DNA from: Micropterus salmoides | Taxonomy: Eukaryota > Chordata > Actinopteri > Centrarchiformes > Centrarchidae | DNA: 64,000 nucleotides | Reading direction: 5' to 3' | Assembly (NCBI RefSeq): GCF_014851395.1 | Contig: NW_024040596.1 | Coordinates: forward strand, 11,142,901 to 11,206,900 | Shown: in pieces, positions 11,201 through 24,873 of the stretch | Layout: each line of letters opens with the position of its first letter | Position numbering within the stretch: the stretch's first letter is position 1 | Position numbers and translations under genes: made by a program | Notes under the pieces: generated by a model | Databases searched by the model: none | Told to the model about the DNA's origin: nothing | The model's input: the letters and a program-made list of their open reading frames with translations, nothing else

Positions 11201-12422
11201 CAGGTGCTGGTCATATAATTAGAATATCATCAAAAAGTTGATTTATTTCAGTAATTCCATTCAAAAAGTGAAACTTGTATAATGTATACATTCATTCCAC
11301 ACAGACTGATATATTTCAAGTGTTCATTCCTTTTTTAATTTTGATGATTATAACTGACAACTAATGAAAACCTCAAAATCAGTATCTCAGAAAATTAGAA
11401 TATTGTGAAAAGGTTCAATATTAAAGACACCTGGTGCCACACTCTAATCAGCTAATTAACTCAAAACACCTGCAAAGGCCTTTAAATGGTCTATCTCTGT
11501 GTCCAAGCACATTAATAGAGCGGCGAAGGGAAGGAAAAGATGTGGTAGAAAAAAGTGTACAAGCAATAGGGATAACCGCACCCTGGAGAGGATTGTGAAA
11601 CAAAACTCATTCAAAAATGTGGGGGTCCCAGAGTCTGGAGGAAGAGAGGAGAGGCACAGAAGTCCAGTGTAAAGTTTCCAGTCAGTGATGGTTTGGGGTA
11701 CCATGTCATCTGCTGGTGTTCGTCCACTGTGTTTTCTGAGGTCCAAGGTCAACGCAGCCGTCTACCAGGAAGTTATAGAGCACTTCATGCTTCCTGCTGC
11801 TGACCAACTTTATGGAGATGCAGATTTCATTTTCCAACAGGACTTGGCACCTGCACACAGTGCCAAACCTACCAGTACGTGGTTTAAGGACCATGGTATC
11901 CCTGTTCTTAATTGGCCAGCAAACTCGCCTGACCTTAACCCTATAGAAAATCTATAGGGTACTGTGAAGAGGAAGATGCGATACGCCAGACCCAACAATG
12001 CAGAAGAGCTGAAGGCCACTATCAGAGCAACCTGGGCTCTCATAACACATGAGCAGTGCCACAGACTGATTGACTCCATGCCACACCGCATCGCTGCAGT
12101 AATTCAGGCAAAAGGGGCCCCAACTAAGTATTGAGTGCTGTACATGCTCATACTTTTCATGTTCATACTTTTCAGTTGGACAACATTTCTAAAAATCCTT
12201 TTTTTGTATTGGTCTTAAGTAATATTCTAATTTTCGGAGATACTGAATTTGGGATTTTCATTAGTTGTCAGTTTTAATCATCACAATTAAATGAAATAAA
12301 CATTTGAAATATATCAGTCTGTGTGTAATGAATGAATATAATATCCAAGTTTCACTTTTTGAATGGAATTACTGAAATAAATCAACTTTTTGATGATATT
12401 CTAATAATATGACCAGCACCTG
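11201..12422 (+). mobile_element. Tc1-like transposon, internally deleted
   Basis: Both ends read CAGGTGCTGGTCATAT inward, at 11201 and on the opposite strand ending at 12422, with TA on each side (11199-11200 and 12423-12424) as expected for Tc1/mariner. The inverted repeats run about 200 bp each (about 11201-11405 and 12220-12422) and differ at scattered positions. Between them lie transposase remains. At 1.22 kb it is shorter than the roughly 1.6 kb usual for intact members. It is inactive as a source of transposase but keeps both ends. Confidence 0.95.
11571..12134 (+). pseudogene. Tc1 transposase remnant
   Basis: A DNA-binding-domain piece (DNRTLERIVKQNSFKNVG) is encoded at 11571-11625. 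It is followed, after a deletion, by catalytic-domain sequence in another frame from about 11685. The catalytic part shows MVWGTMS, FIFQQDLAPAH (second catalytic Asp) and DLNPIENL (position of the third acidic residue). The codon that should be the Trp after IENL is TAG at 11955-11957. The sequence stays open in the same frame to a natural-looking C-terminus (AKGAPTKY, stop at 12132-12134). The region with the first catalytic Asp is missing. The protein cut and pasted the element by a DDE mechanism in its intact form. Confidence 0.9.
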
Positions 12423-12424
12423 TA

Positions 12425-15400
12425 TTGATAAAAAAATTGTACCATCCAAAAAAACAGTTGGAAATAAGATTCATAAATCATGTGATTAAATGATGTATAT
12501 GGTTATCAATGTCATAATTAAGAATCCCTCTAAAAGCCCATTTAGCCATGCATACAATGGATTTTTATGCCTGGTCCATTTTGTGGCACATTTTAATTAG
12601 CTATTATATAGATACAGGCCACCATGTAAACAGAGGATACAGCAGAGTGGAGAGGTGAAAATTATGAATTTTTAGAGTCCTGAAACAACAGGGTCCCTCT
12701 GCATGAACTCAATTGTCCAGTGAACTCGAACAAACAGCCCGCTTCAACTCCTTCCGTACAATTTATAATTGTTTGTACAGCTAGAGGACAGAAGCATCTT
12801 TGTTATAATGTGTACATCTGGGCATCTCCTAAGTTATTCATTAATTGTGCTCTGGTGGGCCGTTGTGTAATTGTTTCTACCGCCACACTGGAAGTGGCTG
12901 GCCAAAGGAGCTTAGTATTAATTTTCCCCGGCCACAGCCAAGGGATTAGATGTGCTTTCCCCCTGGCAAGGCTGTTTGGCAGCCACACTTATCTGCAGCG
13001 ACTTACAAGGCTTATTGAACATTAGCATGCAATTATCTTTGATGGTCTAACTTTCCTGCTGGCTGACAAGACCCAATTATTCCCTGTTAGGGCTTTTCTT
13101 AGGACATGACATGAATATCAAGGTGCAAGGAAAGCAGTGAAAATAAAAATGTCATCTAGTTGAAATTAACTCTCAACAAAGCCAGTGGCACACTTGAACA
13201 CGTTTGAAAAACTGACTGATTTTCAAATGCTTTGCGTCATTCATCACACACAGCTATCGATTTCACAGATTGTTTTGCCTTATAGTTGTCGATACTCCAT
13301 AACGACTGGCGTGTGCGAGGAGGAGATATCGCCAGTAGCACCAGTTTATGCCACACAGACCTTCATCATTCTATGAAATGACACCAAGTTTAACTTTAAA
13401 TAGCTCAACTATCCCCTTTTCCCTGAGAAACAAGAAGAGGAGGTCTCACTCATTTTCATTCCGAAAAATAATGTATTTCATACACAGCAGCACTGAGAAA
13501 TATCCTCTTTATGCTATAAGGTTTGTCTTGAAATAAACACCATCAAATATCAAAGCTATGCGTACTTGTTTTTCAAAATCATCTAGAATCACAAAACAAA
13601 TAAATTACAGTGGTAGTATATTAAGGCAAAAACTATAACCTAGCATTAATTCCTCTATTTATTAAAACAACTGTTTTAACACTCACTGGGTATGTAAATA
13701 TGGGTTCATACATTAGACATAAACACACTATGAAACACATGGCCTCACCCATCATATAGAAAATCCATACTGTATTTAATATCAGTGCTCAATATGCAAT
13801 TTATATTTCTACGGTAGCCCCTGAAGGTAGCATATTATTCATTATTGAGGAGTCTGTCAACAAACAGCCTGGGGCCTGATATACACTTTAATGTCCTCAA
13901 TTTTATTCTTTATTCTTTTTATTCATGATATTTCCATTTTATCCTTTATTGCACATTATTGAAGCATTGTTGAGACTGTTTTGGCATAAGAGCTATAAAC
14001 TAAATCAGTCATTTTAGACTCAGTGCCATAAAGCAAGTTGTTAATACATTCCTGAATCAGTCCACTTTTCCAGTTTCTGTATCCCCTGCGCTCATCCCAG
14101 ACTGGTTTTGGAAGCTGCTAATAGTTTTATCAGAGCTGGAGTCAGTTTTCCTTCTCCTTGATTACCTCAGAATCCCCATATGCCTCCAATTAGAGACCAC
14201 TCTACTCCCCTTTGGATCACTTAATTCCTTTGCACATCGCCCTCTCTTTGTTTCCCATCCTGTGTCCATCACCCATTTCCTCTGATTGGCTATTGCTCAC
14301 CGCCCATGTTAAGTCACCTCTCAGTGAGAGAGAGCAGGAGAGATCAATTCTCTCCCTCATCAGTAGTCAATAACAAGAAAGGGAGAGAAGTCAACTCTAT
14401 TGATGATTGAGGACATGTTGTCACACTTGATTTTCTCTTTATATCTTGCTCACCTGGGGCCCTGTGATAACATTGGTATTGATTCTAACTAGCCAGCGCT
14501 GGGTAATTCAATAATGGCAGAGATGTAGCTAGAATCAAAGGCAATTACATTTATGTGCTACTTTTACTGCAGCTGCAGACATGCTAGTAATAGCTGATGT
14601 TAAAATACTTTAAACCAAGCGATTGATTAGAAAAACTGTAAGAGTGTGTGTTTGTGTAAGTGTGTACAGCTATTGTAGCAGGTGTTCTGGCCAAAGCAAT
14701 GACTTGCCCCTTGACTGTTTGCTAGCTCATTGCATCCTCTCCTTAGACATACACAGGTTACCTTCAAGGGTTTATGACAAATGGCCCCCTCACTGTAAAT
14801 GGATTGGATTATTAACTACAGTCTGGCTGTCAGCACATAAAGCTTTTGTGTTATCGTGCCTTCTGTCGATTTCCTTGGCCTTGGTTTTTCTCTTTCCTGT
14901 TTGAATGAGACTGAACATGATCGTTGTCAGTGTTTCCTCCCACCCCCTGAAGAAATAGTCACACTTCACAAATCATATTGGGCCATTATTTTCACCATAT
15001 CTCAAATAGTTGGAAAAGCTAGAGCAGATAACAAATAAACAACACCCAAAGAACAGTATACTGGAGGAACTACAACTTTTAGATCTGGAGAAAGTAATTT
15101 GGTTGTTTCTGTTGCTCCACAGTGATTTTACAGTGATGGCACAGCATGTTTTGGGCATCACCCCTAAGCCTTAACGGCAGGAAAATCCTGTTAATATGAC
15201 CTCAGAATCATTATAGATACGACTGTTCATGTTTGCCTTTTTGTGTCTTCATTTTACAGCTTCTGACATTTATCTGTAGACCTTAATATAAAAAATAGGG
15301 AATGAGAAACCTCCTCTCTTCTGAGGTGCATTTTATTTGCACATTAAAATCCAAAAAGACACATCTCCTCATTAGCTTAAAAGGACTAGTTTGCATCACT

Positions 15401-17379
15401 AATTAGCTTTACTAACCTCAGCCTCAGAAAACTGAAAAATAATTGAATCAGTCTGTCCAGGACAGAGCTGCAGGCTACGTCACTTTAGTCTAAGTTTGTA
15501 CCTGATGTTCTCAACATTGGACAAGTAGGCAGTAATAAAATACAGCTTCCAGTTACTTTCTATAAATTGAGCTAATGTTAAGTTACATAGCAGCCATGTA
15601 GCTGCAGTAGAAGCTTTCCTGCTCAGCTGCGCAGTCTGAAGGGGAGGGGAGATGTTACCTAACTTAGCGCTAACCGGCTTCACTTTTCCAGCAGGTGGGA
15701 AACAACAGACTTTTCTTGGTCTTGAGAAGCTAACACACTGTAACAGACACCGTTCATTTACTGCCAGAATATTTTCCTCCGCTCGCACTCACCGTCACTT
15801 TCTGCTGCTCGGACAAACAAACACTCACTACGCACCTCCTGATTCAGAGTTACGCTGCCCTTATTCCACCATCTGTCACGTATGTTCTGCATAGAACGAG
15901 GAGAGGAAGCGAGCCGAGCATTGAGTGCTGCTGTGCTGGCACAGTGTGCGAGTGAAATTATTTGTAGCGCATAGTTTAATGATCGTGGGAAATTTTTGTA
16001 GTGGCGGTCGTGATTCAGCAGCGGCACATAGAGAGGAAACACTGATTGTGTTATGCTATTCTAAAGGCTCTACTATATAATTTCAGTTGTCTTTTATTTA
16101 GGATTTTATACATTCTTTGTGAGTCAGTCTGTGTCAGAGTACCACTAAAATGCTAAATATATGACTGTAGAATGAAGAGAAGAAATTTTGGCTGACAATC
16201 ACCTAGGCAAAATAACTGAGCCAAAGGTATGTTTTAGTCAAAGGTGAGTGAATTAAAGTCTAAAGGGGAGACTAAATGTGACTCTTAAAATCACTGAATC
16301 CTGCAGCAGTATACCTTATCCCATCCTTTCATCCTCCAGTGGAGGCCAGTCAAAATTACAGGATCTCTTTCCGGTTTTGGATGATAAGAAAACTTATAGG
16401 GGTAACCCCCAGGCTCCTCATTATTCTGAATTTTGTGACATTGTGGTGCTAACAAAAAAATCAGTAAAATGGAAGGTCAGGGTTTCTATTTGCTTTGTGA
16501 GAATACTAATTCACATTAATTGAGCATAGAATACTATCTAGATAATCTACAGAGAGTGATAAGGGACATAGCTAATCTTATTTCTTAATTCATAACAGCA
16601 ATATTACCAATGCAACCAAATATTAATTTCTTATGCCCCACGTTGATGTGAAAATACTAGACCGCATTAACGCCATAAATTGATATATAAAAAAGTGAGG
16701 CTAAGGCTCTGTTGATGTCATCTGAAGCATCTTGCAAACCTAAACACAAGTCAAAGAAACAGTTCAGCAGAGGGTAAAAATCTGTCTTTGCGAAAACACA
16801 AATGTAGCCGTCAGGTGCACAAAATGAGCAGAATGAGCAGAATTGGCCTTGCAGACTGTGTAAGACAAACACAGACACGCACTGATGCAAGACAAAGAGC
16901 TTGTTGAGCAATAACTGCACTAAAGCACGTACAAGTTATGCTCTCTGACACATAATTTGATTTTAATGAACAACAAGTCACAAAGAATGAAGCTCAAAAA
17001 GCCTGTTTCCATCGGCGTCCATCTGCAGAGCTAGGCTAATGAAGTGCTTGGCACATAGCACCTGAGGAGGGAGAGGAGCATGCGTGCATTTAGTCGGATA
17101 CAAGCACACAGCCTTCTCTCTAAATCACACGTATAGATAGATCTGAATAGAATGTTATCTGCCATGCAGCATAAAGTATGATTTCAGCTTTAACTATCCA
17201 AAACTGTATTTCTCCAAACATCATTATGTCCTCAGTTTTTGGTTGGGGATTGTAGAACATTTCTTTTGGTGAAAGTATTCCCATTATTCAAAAAGCAAAT
17301 TGTGACTACAAAATGGACTGCTTTTTTTCAGCAGCAGGGCTCAAGGGATGATAATGACGACACTTCAGGTCCAGATAGA
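12425..17379. other. long non-coding stretch, possible conserved elements
   Basis: I see no protein domain. Segment 12830-13080 is non-repetitive and carries motif-like sites (GATA-type TTATCT, NFI-like TTGGCAGCCA, ATGCAATTA). Segment 15590-16050 is CpG-richer than its surroundings and resembles, from memory, part of a fish dispersed repeat. Segment 14080-14420 is pyrimidine-rich single-copy-looking DNA. Nothing else stands out. Confidence 0.4.
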
Positions 17380-17645
17380 AATATTGCAACAACTAGTGAA
17401 TAGATGATGTTGGTGAGCCCCGGACCTTTCCTTGAGTGCCATCATCTTTGTTTATATTTTGATAAGCCAAATTAAGGACATCCCCATCAGCCTTAGCTGT
17501 GTATTTGCTAATTATCAAAAAGAAACACACAAACATGCTAAACTGGAAATTGTAATGTTAGCATGCCGGGGATAGCATTTAGCTCAAAACACAGTTGTGC
17601 CTGAGAACAGCCACTCAGAGCTGCTAGCATGGCTGTAGACCCTTA
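17380..17645 (+). repeat. dispersed fish repeat ('GCTAGCATGGCTGTAGAC')
   Basis: The segment contains 'ACATCCCCATCAGCCT', 'AATGTTAGCATGC', 'AGCATTTAGCTCAAA' and ends with 'GAGCTGCTAGCATGGCTGTA'. That order matches a non-coding interspersed repeat I remember as very common in percomorph genomes. No coding frame. Boundaries are approximate. Confidence 0.6.
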
Positions 17646-18014
17646 GTGTGGGTTGATTTACTAGCAGAATAAAGGATGCATTTGCCCATTTTGAGAGACA
17701 GATAGCGATAAATAACAACTGTCTTATACTACTTCTATAATACTTGATTTAAACCCAAACTAATAAGCAAACAGCTTATTTCAATGCAGTAAGGACTTGG
17801 TTTTCACTTCATGGAAAAAGGGACCAGGTGTGTAGAATCCTCCTCAGGTTGAAAAATGATTTACTGAGATTGATGAAGAAAAACGGGGTGAGAAGGAACA
17901 AGAGGGAAAAAGTGAAGCCAAACTACTCAGACGAATCAGCCAAGTCAGCCCAGCCAAGCTGTCAGAGGCTGGGTAGTGCTTTGCATGTAGTGTAACAGAT
18001 CCCATTCTAACAGT

Positions 18015-18018
<4 letters not shown>

Positions 18019-18067
<49 letters not shown>
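18019..18067. repeat. (TG)n microsatellite, about 24 units
   Basis: This is an uninterrupted TG run, one of the longest pure dinucleotide arrays in the window and likely length-polymorphic. Confidence 0.98.
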
Positions 18068-18070
<3 letters not shown>

Positions 18071-21000
18071 GTGACGTGGGATTATCAGCTCTGGCTTTCA
18101 GCTAAGACTGTCAGCCCTTACTCACACATGCATAGGCAAACACACACATACACCCTTGTCTGTTTTGTGTCTGCCTCACCTACTCACATGCGCAACGCCC
18201 ACACACATATGAACACAAAACCAAACAAGATGCTCAAGTACTGTATGTGTTCATGCAAAGTGACAGCATACTGAACTGCGAGTGAGTTAAATCCTTGCGT
18301 TCTAGACAGAAGCTTGCAGGTTTATCACATCTCTCTCACAGATGATGCAGCAATACACACTTTACCAACTAAGAAATATGTTTTAGCTAAGTGCTGTGGC
18401 ATGCCAAACTGGCCCAGATTGTGCCCCTGTGACCATTTAGCCCACTTTACTAAACATTTGAATTGGCTATAACAGCACATTCTAATTATCTATAAACTAA
18501 TGAATGTGCTCAATGAAATAAGACACAACAGAATAAAAATAGTTTTTATTCAATACAAAGGATAAACAACCAGGATGCCTTACTGCAACAAGGGCAATTC
18601 TTTGACAGGGGCCAATGTTATACACATTTCATTCAGGTATTAAACCAAAGCCCTTACATTAATATTTGCAAATAAGCAAAGTAAGTGCTTAGCGTCTTCT
18701 GACACATGTTTGTGGACTTGTAATTGAAAGTTAAAAGTCTAGAAAATCAAATACACCTCAGCTTCCCTCATAGAGACGTGCTCAGACAAGTAGCAGACTG
18801 TGACGTTGTGCCTCGATAAAGCTGATTTGGACAGAGGATCAGAGCAGTCAGCGGAGTACAAGACTCAGTGATGTGTACCAGATTATGTGAAGCGCTAGAC
18901 TTTAAATTACACTGGGCCATTCTTTACCAGAACCTCAAAATGCCCAGGATGCTTATTCAGTACTATTTTCTTTCCAAATGTAGACTAACTAAATCTAAAA
19001 ATAAATTCCTAAAATTAAAACACATGGAAAAATGTCAGGATAAATAAACACTTGGAAAATAGTGCAGAAAAAAACTACAGAAGAAAACTACATTGAAAAT
19101 AAAAGAAAAACAACTCGTTGAGGACACAAGGACATTCTACCAGAGATGATTTTCAGAGCTTAAATGTCAACAGAGTGTATTGTGTATTTCACATGCATGA
19201 AGCGGAGAGTGGGAAGCCTTTGAAACGGAAGTCGTGGTGTGTAACTGTGGGTGTGGTGTTTGATTATGTGGCCACTCAGAGCAAAGCTGTCATGTTGCTT
19301 TCCCATTTAGATTGCATCTCCTCAGGGGGAAACACTTGTTCGTACGTCTGCTGCGTACAGTCACGGCATGGCAACCCCAATCTCATCAAAGAGATGGGCA
19401 AAGAGAAAAGAGAGAGAAATAACTGTTTGTAGCAAGTGAATGACTGCGTTTGTGGTGTGTTCATGCTTGTTTTTACCCCTGTCCTTATGTGTGCTGATGC
19501 ATACCTTTTTGTGTTTTCTCAGAATATGCATGTGAGTGTGTGAACCATGAAAATTTAATGAAACCAACTGGTAGTGTATGATTGCAATACATGATGTTTC
19601 CATCATATCGGCACTGCTTTGATGAAGCAAGCTCCTTAATTTTTTAGTCAGTGTTATAAAGTTCAGGTGCACGCCACAAAAAGTATTGACCTTTCTGCCC
19701 GAATGCCGTCAGAATTGATAATCAAGGAATTAAGTGAATTAGAGGCTGGCAAGGGCATTTAGAGAGGTTGAGGGATGGATATGTGAGAGGGACCGTAATG
19801 AAGTCAATGACGCGAGAGTAATGCCCCATCATCCGGCACCGACAGCACCCACCGCCACACACACCTCCCCGCTCCTCCCACTCTGCTGCAATACACCTCT
19901 GGGCATCAGGGCAGAAGATATTAAAAAACTGTGGCACATCCTTTTCAAGGACGATTAGACATTTCTCCCCTTTGGTCTCCTTATTTACAGATTGCCACAG
20001 ACTCTACTGAGACAGCTCAGAAGCAATATTTTGCAAGCTAACATTCATATCAAAACCTTGTGTACTAGCTGATGCCTGGCATTTCCTTCTGTTTTCGTCA
20101 CAAACAAAGAGGCTTCCCTGCCTCACAAGCAAGTTTTGAGCCAACCATAAAGCCTTCAAGATGGCATCTGCCTCTGACAACTATATGCTAATTGATGACT
20201 AAACGAAATGAAAAATAACCCAAAAACCTGATAAAGCTGCTCATTCCAGAGCTAAGCTATGTGAGTGGTACACCTTACCATCAATTCCCATTTACAGTGA
20301 AGCTTTTTAGCTACCGGCAAAGCACAATCATTCCGATTACTGTAAAACCTGCCATTTTAGTTAGAAAGGCTCTTTGTTACATCCAGTGCCAACCTTTGAA
20401 AGAGCTCTCAGAAGTATTAGAGTAAGTGTGTACGCTTGATATTAATGCTAAGACATGAAAGGAGCAGGTGTGTTAATGCAGGATAGATTATAATGTATCT
20501 CAGCTTTTCTATCATGATTCATCTCCAGTGTTTGTTCTTCAAACAGCCTGTTAATTGTCGCTGCATTTTAAAAACGGTGCCTAACTGTTCTATACCAAAT
20601 GGCAAGATATTTCTGAATGTGTCGATTGAACAATCAAATGTATACGAAACATACATCTCATTATATGGCAGAGTGGAGTGAGCCCAAAAGAGAACTGGAT
20701 GCTTTTCAAAGTCACAACAAACTGTAAAGAGGAGAGAAGATGAGACGAGAAAGAGGAGAGGAGAGTGAGCGCATGAATATGCAACCACATGCAGTGGAAA
20801 AACAGAAAGAAAAAAGCATCCATACTGTTTTGATTGATTGTTACCTTTTGGGTAATGAGGTTCAATTTTAAACTTGATAAGCTCAATACAGAAAATATCT
20901 GGGCCTGATGTACACATTTGTTTGTATTCTGTTTTAAGCTCCATTACACACTCCGCAGAGAACCGGCCCTGCGAGCTGAAACTCAAGATGGGGATGCTGC

Positions 21001-24000
21001 AACAACCACAATGCCCTGCAGCAACCAGCGCTCTACAGTTGTCTTATCAACAGAAGTAGTCGTATGCTGACAACCAGGATAGGCGGATTGTGAGCAATAC
21101 AAAGAGACCTGTCTCCCACCCACTTGCATTGTCAGTGTGTGTAGTCCAGTACATGACGCATTGTTTTTGTAAGTTTTGAACAAAGTCTTGGGAGGTCTTG
21201 TTTGAGTTGTCCGTGTAACTGAGGGTGAAAAAGAAATGCAGTAATATGATGTTTTCCTGTCTGTACCAGAGTTGAGAAAGCGACTGGCTTCCTCAGGCTA
21301 ACTTCACACCACTGTTCATCTGACTCATGACACCACAGTAGTAGGCAAAGGGCACTTGTGGCCACAAGTGAGGCCAACGAAACTGAACGCTTCCAGAGAG
21401 TAGAGAGTGACTGGGTCATTGCATTACTTGTATCTCTACTCTATGGGTTGGCGTGTTGACTTTTCCTGCCTGCTGAGCCTCTGCAGTGAATAAGCGTTAC
21501 ATTTGCAGCCTTGATGGAATACGCCACCCAAATATGTTTTGAGTATTAAACACTCAGCCCCTGTAGGCTTGGGTTGTGGCAGGGACTGACTTTTTGTGAG
21601 TTGATTAGCTGTTTCTCTAACAACTCGCAGTAAACTTGTAGTTCTGCGGTCAGATTGACCTGGGTCGGATTGTTGCAACAGCACACCAGACGGTCTAACC
21701 AAATTCAGTTCAATCAAATAAAAAAGGTAGATGAAAGGGCTTTTGTCCTTGTACTTTGGTCTAAAATCAAAGCTTCACTGTTGTCTTTGCGAGAGATTTA
21801 TCTCATAATCACTTGAAAGCTTGCTTTGATTCTTTTAACTACCAAAATGTAACCTTCTGGAGCCAGAAGAAGCAACACTGCATGTAGAAAGACACTTGGA
21901 GTGTTGGTGCGTCGCCTGTTAAGCCACCTTCTGCCTTACAAAACTTTATCTTTCTCTTAATTTATTTTTGTCAAAATTCACTCAACAAATTTGGAACGTG
22001 TTTACAGAAATCACAAAACTGTCCCAAGGAGTTAAAAGAAAAAATAGAGAATGTGATGATGAATGAGTCAGCGCCCCCTCAGGCACTGTCTCTCTCTGAC
22101 TCTCTTTTTCTCTCTTCTATCACGGCCCCTCTCTCCATCTAATTAGATATGTCTGTAACCTCACTGTTCCTGCCCTGCTTTCAGTTTTCTTTGTCTAGCA
22201 GCAACGCTTGATCCCATGTACCACAGCTCACTTCGTAAATGGGATTTCAACCCACCACAGGGATTTTTAATTCCAAACTTCTTTCTAAAACAAGCCTACT
22301 TTCGTACAATGGAAACTTGCATGGGGTAGGAAGCGGACCGTTTGAGCAGTGCAGAGAGGCCTGCATAGCGTTGGTGTTAGAAAATATATAAATAAGAATA
22401 CATGCTATGCTTCCATTATGACTGGGCTCTTTAGAGGACTTGTGTAACAGCTGGGAGTAAAGGGCAAATCTGTCAATGAATCCCCGTTTGGTTCTTCTTT
22501 TCTAGTGCCTCTGAAGGCCTTCTCCCTTTATCTCTCTGACTGATGTATTTTTAAGCAAAGTCTAAAGCCGACATGAAAATGAGCACTGGTCTGCTCAAAC
22601 AGTGATGTACTGTGTTTCTTGAGATGAGTGTGTATAAAGCCCCTGAGCTCTCACAGACCGATTGATGTCCTCCTCCTCCCACCTCGATATCTTGGTCCTC
22701 ACGCCATTTCCCTTTTCCCTTCGCAACCATTTAAAGGGGTCACACACATTACAATGGTGATAAAGGCACAAATCATTTTTGATGGGTATCTGCTTCTGTT
22801 CTGGTCACATGTAAGGGTTGCATGTCTCGTGTCACGACAATACCCGCCATCAAGTGCGTTGTCTTCTGTTCACTTGGTTGTTCAATATGTGCTCCTCTCT
22901 GATTGTCATGACAGTGCATACTCATGTGGTGAGTGCCATCTTCAGGGATCCTGCTTTCCATTAACTCATGTGACAGATGGATGTTGAAGCTGGGTCTACC
23001 TCCATTATCCCATACATTTCTTATTCAGCAGCACGACTACAGGAAACCATGCTTAAAAGCTGGCCGTCACATAAAAAACCTGTTCTCATTCATTTCAATT
23101 GGCTCTGTATACTAAGCTAAAGCAAGACCAGATGACTATGTTTAATGGCAGATGACAGTGACAGGTGTGTCCTTACAAAAACATGCCATCATACACAGAA
23201 ATTAACATGAGTCAGGGAGCTTCACACACTGCACTTTTGTTTACCAAACTAATTTTTTTTTATGTCACAAAATTAATAAAGAGGGAAAATACCTGATGTT
23301 GGTACGAACAGCTTCTCTGAAGAGTGCTGCCTCATTGCTGGTAAAGTGTGTTTTGATATTTGCTGTGGTCAGAAAAGTGTCTATACAATTGGAACAATTT
23401 AAGAGGAAGCGGCTTCCTGTTAATTTAAGGGGGATTAACAACTCCCCCCGCACACTCCCAAAGTTGCCAATTCCTACAGTGACTCCACATTGATGGTAGT
23501 GTTAATGCAAAGTATGAAGCCAAATTTAGTTAGGCAACTAAATATAATAGCATCTACAGTATATATAGACTTATACATTTAAGAAATAAAATGCATGCTC
23601 TTTGGATGCAGAAAAATAAATTGTAAAATTCATACTAGAGACCATTCTGACACCACTCTGTCATGTGGCTTTCTGTTTTTTGCCATTGATTCATAGACTG
23701 CCCAGAGTAAAATCCAAGCACTTCACGAAGAGCCTTAAATGAGTGCATTTCCCCATACACCTTGCTCTTCTTCTCATCCACTTACTGTAAGCAGGGGTGA
23801 TAAGATTGTGGGTGAAAGGGCCTGCCAGTGGCCACTGATCCCATTACTAAACCCGTTACCCCAGTGCACAGGTCAACTGGCTGTAGCAAGTGATGCAGGA
23901 AAAGCAGTAGGAGGGGGTGTATGTTTTTTGTGCATTGTGTATTGGAGGGCACACACGGGCTGATGTCAGTGTGTGTACAATACATGGTTGTTTGTGTGTT

Positions 24001-24830
24001 CCAAAGATTAATGGGCTGTTGAGGTCCACCTTTGGGTGAGGCTAACCTTAGAGAGCAGACCACATATTATTTTTGAAGCACTCCTGGCCAAAATAACAAC
24101 CGGTGAGTGGTGATACTGTTTTCTCATTCTGGTGATGGACCTCCTTTGATACGGTTAAGAGACGGGAGTGAGAGAGAGAAACAATGGAAACATAGAGATA
24201 CAAAGAGAGAAATATTGACCAGCAGGCACAAAGACAAAGAGCAATAAAGAGCAAGGAACTGAGACTGAGTAAGAAGAAAAGAGTGACAGAAAAGAGAAAA
24301 ACAGAATAACATAGAGGAATGTCGACCCCAAACCCGCAATTTGTCTACCGAAACGTTGCTTAGGAATTATACATCTATCACCGTGCGGCAATGCTGAAAC
24401 CAGCAGGATTCCACCAACGTATAATGAACTGCCTATGGTAATGGAGACAGAGGCATAACCAATGTTCCGTATAAGAGTCACATTCATCCCCACTTCCCCT
24501 CCACCTGGTTTTGGCACCAAAATTAAACATTTCCCCAGTCAATTTCTGGGCCTTGAGGTGACAAAGCTGTCCACATTGTTCTGGCATTCAATGGTCTTTA
24601 CTCAACACTCGCTCTGGGAAATGTTGTGGTTGAATGTGCCTTTCTGTTGCTGGATGTCAACAGGGAGAACACAGATAAAGAGATTTAAGGTTGAGTTTGA
24701 GGCTGTAAAAGACAAGTATTACAGAATGGTGCTGATTTCATTATAGAGCAGTGCATTTAAGTTACTTGAAAAACACATCTATCTTTGGTTGCTCGATTTC
24801 TCACTGATGGACAGTGCACACACTCTCTCT
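18068..24830. other. long non-coding stretch, no gene recognised
   Basis: Frames of up to about 155 codons occur by chance in this AT-rich DNA (for example on the minus strand at 20519-20986), but none has a known domain. A near-palindrome with AATAAA on both strands lies at 18531-18551. A purine-rich segment lies at 24150-24320. I see no clear transposon. Confidence 0.45.
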
Positions 24831-24834
24831 CACA

Positions 24835-24870
<36 letters not shown>
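24831..24870. repeat. (CA)n microsatellite
   Basis: This CA run of about 18 units has one interruption near the start. Confidence 0.97.

Positions 24871-24873
<3 letters not shown>

Noticed and set aside
20519..20986. 155-codon minus-strand open frame
   Set aside because: It overlaps other open frames in conflicting phases and shows no domain or splice-site arrangement that would make it an exon.
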